A stretch of DNA of 17,762 bases from an uncultured Eubacterium sp. (lineage in GTDB: Bacteria > Bacillota > Clostridia > Lachnospirales > Lachnospiraceae): assembly GCA_910584065.1 (NCBI GenBank), contig CAJTZN010000059.1, forward strand, positions 1 to 17,762, written 5' to 3'. Of this stretch, positions 13,204-17,762 are shown one piece after another (within the stretch, counting starts at the first letter, position 1; each line of letters opens with the position of its first letter). The notes beneath the pieces were generated by a model. That model searched no databases and had not been told where the DNA came from. It saw nothing but the letters and a program-made list of their open reading frames with translations. The translations under genes were made by a program, and so were the position numbers.

Positions 13204-13587
13204 ATGACACTGAATGAATCATCTGAAAATTATCTGGAAACGATCCTCATGCTGAGTCAGAAGCTTCCCGTCGTTCGTTCCGTCGATATTGCAGAGAGTA
13301 TGGGATTTAAAAAGTCCAGCGTCAGCGTTGCCATGAAACAGCTGCGTGAAAATGACTATATCACTGTCACGAAAGCCGGTTTTATCTATCTCACCGACCG
13401 GGGGAGTGAAGTGGCAGAAATGATCTATGAGCGGCATGAGTTTCTGAGAACATGGCTGATGAGCCTGGGAATTGATGAAAAAACAGCTACCGAAGATGCC
13501 TGCCGCATGGAGCACGACATCAGTAAGGAGAGTTTCCGGGTAATAAAGGAATATATCGAAAAAACGGCAGAATATTATAAAAAGTAA
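13204..13587 (+). CDS. short DtxR-family metal-dependent repressor, probably iron-responsive
   Basis: 127 residues: a winged helix-turn-helix domain (about 1-65; VDIAESMGFKKSSVSVAMKQL at 27-47 is the recognition unit) and a dimerisation/metal-binding domain (about 70-127), without the C-terminal SH3 domain, so MntR-sized. Metal ligands by alignment: Glu12, His78 in ERHEFL, and Cys100, Glu103, His104 in DACRMEH. Cys at that position is the DtxR/IdeR (iron) choice, whereas MntR has Glu. At the DtxR Met10/MntR Asp8 site it has Asn9, which fits neither. With metal it should dimerise and bind the palindrome over the feo -10, turning off iron uptake. GGAGG lies 7 bases before the ATG. Divergent placement next to feoA supports the iron role. 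A hairpin at 13649 ends the transcript. Confidence 0.92.
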   Translation: MTLNESSENYLETILMLSQKLPVVRSVDIAESMGFKKSSVSVAMKQLRENDYITVTKAGFIYLTDRGSEVAEMIYERHEFLRTWLMSLGIDEKTATEDACRMEHDISKESFRVIKEYIEKTAEYYKK

Positions 13588-13648
13588 AGGAGCCGACAGT
13601 ACGATGTCTGTCCGCCCCTTCATGGGTTTCCGCATAGCTGATTCCCGC

Positions 13649-13679
13649 AAGCGTCGGATTTTCACGACGCTTTGTTACA
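13649..13679. terminator. hairpin shared by the convergent dtxR-like and sipL-like genes
   Basis: AAGCGTCG (13649-13656) and CGACGCTT (13665-13672) pair perfectly around GATTTTCA. On + it is followed by TTGTTAC, a short T-rich tail. On - it begins three bases after the sipL-like stop but has no T tract. It is more convincing for the dtxR-like gene. Confidence 0.6.
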
Positions 13680-15237
13680 TGCAGTTTGCTTCTTTCATCA
13701 CCAAAAGTACATCCCCCTCACGGATCAGATCGCTCTCCAGTTTATTTATTTCCATGATGGTGTCAACGGTCGTATAAAATTGTTTCGCAATGTCCCACAG
13801 CGCATCTCCCTTCTGCACGACGTATCCAATCAGTCCCGGTTCTTTTGCCCTGGCATCGCAGTCCAGTTCCTCGATTTCAAAGTCCGCGATGATCGGTTCC
13901 TCCATGTTGTTGAACGCCAGAACGTCAATGACGATCACGGCTTTGATGTCTGCCTCATTTTCGCCCAAAAGAGACCCGCTGATCTGTTCCAGTCCCGCGT
14001 TCATGCGGATATCGCTGTCCGGCAGAAGATCCGGAATCTGGATATGCTGCTCGAAGGGCAGGATCCCGGAAGAAGCTGCCAACGGCACATGTTCATCCGC
14101 CGACTGGTACAATATATTTATGTCGATAACTCCTTCTACTTCCACGCCGTCTTCCACGATCCGCTTTTCGTCCACCCGGACATCCCCGCTTACTTTCCAG
14201 ATCTGCAGCGGATGGTTTGCCGCATCCAGTTCGATCTTCCCATTTACCCTTGACTTGCTCTTATTTTTCATGATGAGATTTTCAAAATATGAAGTTTCAA
14301 AAACCGGACGACATTCCTTTTTTGTGGAATAGAAATCCGTCAAAAGCTCCATTTGTTCTTCCCCGTACGCCTTGACAGCCAGTTCAAGAACGATTTCCAC
14401 GTCAATGACACGGTATTCTCCGTCCTCATCGCTTTTAACTTCTAGTTCCCTGCCGTGGATGCCCACTTCGGCCTGAACGACATTTGTTTCATCGCACCCG
14501 CCGCAGTTTACTTCGCCGCTCAGCGGTATGATACATTCGTGGAAATTTAACTGGGGAACTTCGTCCGCGCTTAAATATATGATAAAGAGGCTGGCCTCCC
14601 CGGACAGGACAAGTTTATCCTCCCCCACCCTCGTTTCTACCTCCAAAAGGTTGACATCGTCATACAGGATCCGCCCGATCGTGTCTTTTGTCCCCGGGAT
14701 CTTGCACTCATCGCGCACCCGGAGCGTGTCTTTTTTGGAGAGGATCAGTCTGGTAATATCCATATTCTTTTTGCGCTTCAGAATATTTTCATCGCCCTCA
14801 ATGTCCACGGCTCCCTCGCCGTCGTAAATCGTTTCCGCCAGTACTTCCATATTTATGATCGCTTTGATCCCGAATTTCCGCGAATTGATCAGTTCCCCCC
14901 GCAGATCTTCAATCGTCGCGTGTACTGTAATTTCGTCTTCTCTCGTAGACTCGCATCCGAGCGATACCGTCTCGTTGATCGGAACATTTCCCGCCAGATC
15001 GCATACCGGGATTTCGTCCTCCCCTGCGTACAGCAGGGTGAAATATAACGCTCCCTTTATATTTACCTTCCCGTCCAATATGCGGATTTCCTCGATCACT
15101 ACCTCGCCTTTCTCCTGCATAACCGCCCTGGCATCCGGCTTTATATCCGGCACATTGAAATCCGTATCCAACGTAACCCTGACATTTTCCCGGCTATTGC
15201 ACCGATTCATGTGAACTTTTTGTTTGATTAGTTCCAT
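13675..15237 (-). CDS. sipL: SipL-like spore coat/cortex morphogenesis protein (DUF3794 repeats and LysM)
   Basis: 520 residues, no signal peptide. Three DUF3794-type beta-rich repeats at about 1-135, 158-308 and 325-455, each with a strand pattern like GKVNIKGALYFTLLYA or GVEVEGVIDINILYQS. A C-terminal LysM domain (472-518) has YVVQKGDALWDIAKQF and ends REGDVLLVM. This is the architecture of SipL of Clostridioides difficile, which binds the morphogenetic ATPase SpoIVA through the LysM domain and anchors coat assembly on the forespore. GGAGG lies just before the ATG. It diverges from veg. I see no convincing housekeeping promoter upstream, as expected if a mother-cell sigma factor drives it. 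Presence of this gene indicates a spore former. The family call is firm; the SipL role is by analogy. Confidence 0.9.
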   Translation of the reverse strand: MELIKQKVHMNRCNSRENVRVTLDTDFNVPDIKPDARAVMQEKGEVVIEEIRILDGKVNIKGALYFTLLYAGEDEIPVCDLAGNVPINETVSLGCESTREDEITVHATIEDLRGELINSRKFGIKAIINMEVLAETIYDGEGAVDIEGDENILKRKKNMDITRLILSKKDTLRVRDECKIPGTKDTIGRILYDDVNLLEVETRVGEDKLVLSGEASLFIIYLSADEVPQLNFHECIIPLSGEVNCGGCDETNVVQAEVGIHGRELEVKSDEDGEYRVIDVEIVLELAVKAYGEEQMELLTDFYSTKKECRPVFETSYFENLIMKNKSKSRVNGKIELDAANHPLQIWKVSGDVRVDEKRIVEDGVEVEGVIDINILYQSADEHVPLAASSGILPFEQHIQIPDLLPDSDIRMNAGLEQISGSLLGENEADIKAVIVIDVLAFNNMEEPIIADFEIEELDCDARAKEPGLIGYVVQKGDALWDIAKQFYTTVDTIMEINKLESDLIREGDVLLVMKEANCM

Positions 15238-15543
15238 ACGCCCTCCTCGTCATAGCCCGGCCGACAGCCAGGTCTACAGATTGATCACTAGTACACTATA
15301 TTCCCGGCAGATCGCTGTTATTACTGGAAAATGAAAAAAAAGTTGGAATATTTTTGACCTTTCCGCATATAATAATGGTATCACCTTACAGAATTTCTAA
15401 CAGATGGAAACTTGATGGCACAAATTTGACAAACACAAGATTATGTGGTATGATATGGTTATATTTCAATATATAGTTTCATTCGGGAAGGGATTTGGGA
15501 AATTCATAATCTGCGTTTATCGCGGAGGAAAGGCTGGTAATTT
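15238..15543. promoter_or_regulatory. divergent intergenic region between sipL-like and veg
   Basis: About 300 bp with no gene. It holds the veg promoter (separate entry) and a long leader for veg. On the sipL-like side I find no TTGACA/TATAAT pair; TATAATAATGG at 15369-15379 is on + and has no matching -35. An A8 run occurs near 15334-15341. No repeats or RNA genes seen. Confidence 0.5.
15426..15454 (+). promoter_or_regulatory. strong veg promoter
   Basis: Perfect TTGACA (15426-15431), a 17-bp spacer and an extended -10 TGG-TATGAT (15449-15454). Start expected near 15461, leaving a leader of about 80 nt. The veg promoter of Bacillus subtilis is likewise one of its strongest sigma-A promoters. 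Confidence 0.85.
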
Positions 15544-15789
15544 ATGTTGAAAACAAATGTCGGGTCTGTTCGTCAGGCTGTAAGCAGACACATCGGAAGT
15601 AAAGTAGTAGTAAGATGCAACCTGGGGAGACATAAAGTAGATGTCACGGAGGGTGTTATAACGGAAACGTTCCCAAGTATATTCCTAATCACCGTTAAAA
15701 ATGAAATCGAAAACACGAGTCAGACAATTTCGTACAGTTATACAGACGTTTTAACAAAGGACGTGCAGATCACTCTTTGTAAAGCATAA
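15544..15789 (+). CDS. veg: Veg family protein
   Basis: 81 residues, a small cytoplasmic SH3-like beta-barrel protein conserved in Firmicutes. Family pattern: VRQAVSRHIGSKVVVRCNLGRHKV (helix and first strands), EGVITETFPSIFLITV (central strands, as in the Veg motif GxxxETYPSVFVI) and SYSYTDVLTKDVQITL near the end (SYSYxDxLTxxVxL). In Bacillus, Veg affects biofilm matrix genes by antagonising SinR and also influences spore germination; whether this applies here is unknown. GGAGG lies 15 bases before the ATG, with AAAGG closer at 10, so the spacing is loose, and translation may depend on the leader. It stands alone between its strong promoter and a terminator, next to a sporulation gene as in other Firmicutes. 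Confidence 0.95.
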   Translation: MLKTNVGSVRQAVSRHIGSKVVVRCNLGRHKVDVTEGVITETFPSIFLITVKNEIENTSQTISYSYTDVLTKDVQITLCKA

Positions 15790-15810
15790 CGAATTCTTTT
15801 TCTCAAAAGG

Positions 15811-15853
15811 ACTGCCGCACTTACTTATCAAGGTATGTGCGGCAGTTTATTTT
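15811..15853. terminator. bidirectional terminator between veg and coaBC
   Basis: ACTGCCGCAC (15811-15820) and GTGCGGCAGT (15837-15846) pair perfectly, with TAC/GTA continuing inside. TTATTTTT follows on +, and CCTTTTGAG follows on -. It serves veg chiefly and the convergent coaBC 14 bp beyond its stop. Confidence 0.85.
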
Positions 15854-15859
15854 TAGCAC

Positions 15860-17047
15860 TTATTTATTGACAATGACATCCAAAATCGCTTCTGCGACCT
15901 CTTCCTTCGACATGCAGGGGAGTTCCACCACGCCTTCCTCCATGATCAGCGTGACGATATTCGTATCGGAACCGAACCCGGCTCCTTCTGTATAGAGATT
16001 GTTCGCTACGATCAGATCCACATTTTTGCTCTCCAGCTTTTTTCTCGAATTCTCGATCAGATTTTCCGTTTCCATCGAAAATCCGCAGATAAACTGTCCC
16101 TCTTTTCGGTGTTTGCCGAGATAGGACAATATATCTTTCGTGCGCGCCAGTTCAAATGTCCGATCGCCTTCTTTCTTTTTGATCTTCTTTTCACTATAAG
16201 CAGCCGGCGTATAGTCAGCAACCGCCGCCGCTTTTATGATAATATCCATATCGGGAGCTATTTTTTTCACTACTTTGTACATCTGCGCTGCGCTTTCCAC
16301 ATTTATAACCTCGACACAGATCGGCGGCGTCAGGTTGGTCGGACAGCTCACGAGCGTCACATCCGCCCCCCGGTGCATGGCGATACGGGCAATAGCGTAT
16401 CCCATTTTCCCGGTCGAATGATTCGTGATATAACGGACGGGATCAATGGCTTCCCTCGTTGCGCCTGCTGTGACGAGCACCTTTTTACCGATCAGATCCT
16501 TTTCCAGATGAATTCCTTTTAATATATAGGCAAGCAGGATCTCCTCCGACGGCAGTCTTCCTTTTCCTTCTGCTTTACACGCCAGAATACCGGTTTCCGG
16601 CTCGACCACTTCCACGTCATAGCGGTTCAGCTTTTTGATATTGTGCTGAACGATCGCGTTTTCATACATGTTCGTGTTCATCGCCGGCACTACGATTTTC
16701 TTACACTTGCAGGCAAGAAATGTCGTCGTCAGCATGTCATCCGCAATCCCGTTCGCGAGTTTTCCGATCACATCGGCCGATGCGGGCGCGACTAAAAACG
16801 CATCCGCTTTATCTCCCAGCGCCACATGTTCGATATTGTAATTAAAATTCCGGTCAAATGTATCCACCACGCATTTATTGCCGGTCAGCGTTTCAAACGT
16901 GATCGGATTGATAAAATGAGTCGCGTTCTTTGTCATCAGAACATGTACATCGCACTGCAGTTTCGTAAGCATACTGGTAAGGTTTGCCATCTTATAAGCT
17001 GCTATGCTCCCCGTCACTCCCAGGACAACTGTTTTTCCCTTTAACAT
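15860..17047 (-). CDS. coaBC: bifunctional phosphopantothenoylcysteine decarboxylase / phosphopantothenate-cysteine ligase
   Basis: 395 residues, two steps of coenzyme A synthesis: CoaB joins phosphopantothenate to Cys, then CoaC (flavoprotein) decarboxylates the product to phosphopantetheine. CoaC half (1-about 178): VTGSIAAYK (11-19), catalytic His74 in IEHVALG, APASADVIGKLANGIADD (87-104), PAMN (121-124) and Cys157 in LACKAEGKGR, where the usual ACG reads ACK. CoaB half (about 185-395): VTAGATREAIDPVR (192-205), STGKMG (211-216), AAAVADYTP (273-281), KIKKK (288-292), GFSMET and VANN. The ATG at 17047 is chosen because AAGGAG lies 7 bases before it and the protein begins in the standard way; the 29-codon upstream extension overlaps panD. 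It follows panD by 22 bp in one operon, so a pathway unit supplying beta-alanine and then CoA. Confidence 0.97.
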   Translation of the reverse strand: MLKGKTVVLGVTGSIAAYKMANLTSMLTKLQCDVHVLMTKNATHFINPITFETLTGNKCVVDTFDRNFNYNIEHVALGDKADAFLVAPASADVIGKLANGIADDMLTTTFLACKCKKIVVPAMNTNMYENAIVQHNIKKLNRYDVEVVEPETGILACKAEGKGRLPSEEILLAYILKGIHLEKDLIGKKVLVTAGATREAIDPVRYITNHSTGKMGYAIARIAMHRGADVTLVSCPTNLTPPICVEVINVESAAQMYKVVKKIAPDMDIIIKAAAVADYTPAAYSEKKIKKKEGDRTFELARTKDILSYLGKHRKEGQFICGFSMETENLIENSRKKLESKNVDLIVANNLYTEGAGFGSDTNIVTLIMEEGVVELPCMSKEEVAEAILDVIVNK

Positions 17048-17069
17048 CTGTTTTCTCCTTCCATTCTGC

Positions 17070-17453
17070 TTACTCCAACTGTCCGTGCTTCTCATAGGAA
17101 GAAACTCGCCTGATCCGGTTCTCTTCATCGACAAAAACGACCTTGGGTTTGTGCCCCTGCGCTTCCTCTGGCGTTATTTCACAGTACGCCATGAGGATAA
17201 TGTGATCGCCGACCTGAACCTGTCTGGCCGCCGCCCCGTTCAGGCAGACCATTCCCGAATTTTCTTCTCCGGCGATCGTGTATGTTTCGAAACGGCTTCC
17301 GTTTTCCACATCGACGATCTGAACTTTTTCATATTCCAAAATTCCGGCGGCATCCATCAGCACCGGATCCACAGTTATACTTCCCACATAATTCAACTCA
17401 GCCTGCACGACACGGGCCCGGTGGATCTTCCCTTTCAGCATTGTTATATTCAT
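17070..17453 (-). CDS. panD: aspartate 1-decarboxylase proenzyme
   Basis: 127 residues, the usual length. It decarboxylates aspartate to beta-alanine, needed for pantothenate. The start MLKGKIHRARVVQAELNYVGS is typical: self-cleavage falls between Gly24 and Ser25, and Ser25 becomes the pyruvoyl cofactor. Other marks are Lys9, HRARV (11-15), NGAAARQ (72-78) with the substrate-side Asn72, and GDHIILMAY (82-90). The ATG has AAAGGA about 12 bases upstream, a weak site. First gene of the panD-coaBC unit with its own promoter. No panB or panC is in the window, so the pantoate arm is either elsewhere or replaced by uptake. Confidence 0.97.
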   Translation of the reverse strand: MNITMLKGKIHRARVVQAELNYVGSITVDPVLMDAAGILEYEKVQIVDVENGSRFETYTIAGEENSGMVCLNGAAARQVQVGDHIILMAYCEITPEEAQGHKPKVVFVDEENRIRRVSSYEKHGQLE

Positions 17454-17486
17454 ATCTCACATCATTCCTTTCTTCCAACACACCAT

Positions 17487-17515
17487 AGTATAGCACTTTT
17501 TTTCCGCTTCGTCCA
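17487..17515 (-). promoter_or_regulatory. panD-coaBC promoter
   Basis: On the minus strand TGGACG (17515-17510), a 17-bp spacer and an extended -10 TGC-TATACT (17492-17487). The start would be near 17480, a leader of about 27 nt. Confidence 0.65.
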
Positions 17516-17579
17516 TCTTTTTTCATGGGAATCAGGAAGTCCGGAAGTTATGTTATGACATGTCGGCTTACGTGATTAT

Positions 17580-17622
17580 GGCACAATGTCGTGCCGTTGG
17601 TTAAAACATTTTGTGGTATGAT
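17580..17622 (+). promoter_or_regulatory. possible promoter with inverted repeat at the right edge
   Basis: An extended -10 TGG-TATGAT (17617-17622) with a poor -35 (CCGTTG, 17 bp upstream). GGCAC-aatgtc-GTGCC (17580-17595) is an inverted repeat just before it. An ATG at 17643 follows an AAAGGAAAAGGG site and is open for 40 codons to the edge, so this could start a gene. The same bases are, however, the operator module described in the next entry. Confidence 0.4.
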
Positions 17623-17651
17623 GAAAAAGAAAGGAAAAGGGAATGGAACTT

Positions 17652-17717
17652 AGTGCAAAGTGCACAAGAATGTGCGCTGAAATTTGTGCAACATTTCTTC
17701 CGCAGTATGCTATAATA
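17652..17717 (+). promoter_or_regulatory. second copy of the GTGCA operator-promoter module
   Basis: AGTGCAAAGTG, then AATTTGTGCAACATTTC, then CAGTATGCTATAATA: 53 of 66 positions identical, without gaps, to the minus-strand promoter at 3645-3580. The left block is a palindrome here, GTGCA-aag-TGCAC. TATAAT is 17711-17716 with GCAACA 17 bp upstream. It should start a rightward transcript near 17724; no start codon is seen in the last 40 bases of the window. Confidence 0.65.
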
Positions 17718-17762
17718 CTTAAGGAAAGTATCAGATTCAGAGCAGTCAAAAAAGAACAGCTT

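Noticed and set aside
13602..13760. Plus-strand ORF after the dtxR-like gene with AAAGGAG upstream
   Set aside because: The spacing is long; it runs through the terminator hairpin and into the end of the sipL-like gene, and its product has no recognisable character.
17048..17134. 29-codon N-terminal extension of CoaBC
   Set aside because: It overlaps panD, and the internal ATG at 17047 has a well-placed AAGGAG and gives the standard CoaC start.

Overview
The window looks like a chromosomal segment of a spore-forming, low-to-moderate-GC member of the Clostridia, most likely a plant-fibre-degrading Lachnospiraceae species. The grounds are two secreted GH10 xylanases, a SipL-type spore morphogenesis protein next to a veg gene, a clostridial feoA-feoA-feoB cluster, and strong Gram-positive ribosome binding sites. 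I made these identifications by reading motifs, without database searches.

Left part (1-5.6 kb), xylan utilisation: the 3' end of a secreted protein with an Ig-like domain, then a multidomain GH10 xylanase on + (853-3087), facing a second GH10 xylanase with a ricin-type lectin domain on - (3765-5405). The about 680 bp between the two convergent xylanases holds what looks like a type I toxin-antitoxin locus. It has a 51-codon hydrophobic ORF (3352-3507) with its own promoter and a partly masked ribosome binding site. A convergent short antisense RNA (about 3574 down to 3479) has its own promoter and terminator. The two transcripts start with nearly the same sequence.

Middle (5.6-9.25 kb), mixed accessory genes: a fructosamine-3-kinase-like kinase on -, an orphan C-terminal fragment of a polymorphic-toxin or phage protein (CdiA tRNase-like) ending in an elaborate hairpin, and an overlapping pair on +, a DUF4474 membrane-anchored protein and a calcineurin-like phosphoesterase.

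Iron block (9.25-13.6 kb): a ferritin-like protein, a small cysteine-rich FeoB-associated protein, FeoB and two FeoA proteins, all on -, diverging from a short DtxR-family repressor on +. A DtxR-type palindrome overlaps the feo -10 box. The ribosome binding site of the ferritin-like gene lies inside the terminator hairpin that closes the feo operon. The feo/dtxR intergenic region carries 13-bp tandem repeats and a 20-bp direct repeat.

Right part (13.6-17.76 kb), housekeeping and sporulation: sipL-like on -, veg on +, then panD-coaBC on - for coenzyme A synthesis. At the right edge a promoter-operator module begins. It is 53/66 identical to the promoter of the antisense RNA 14 kb away, which suggests one regulator controls both.
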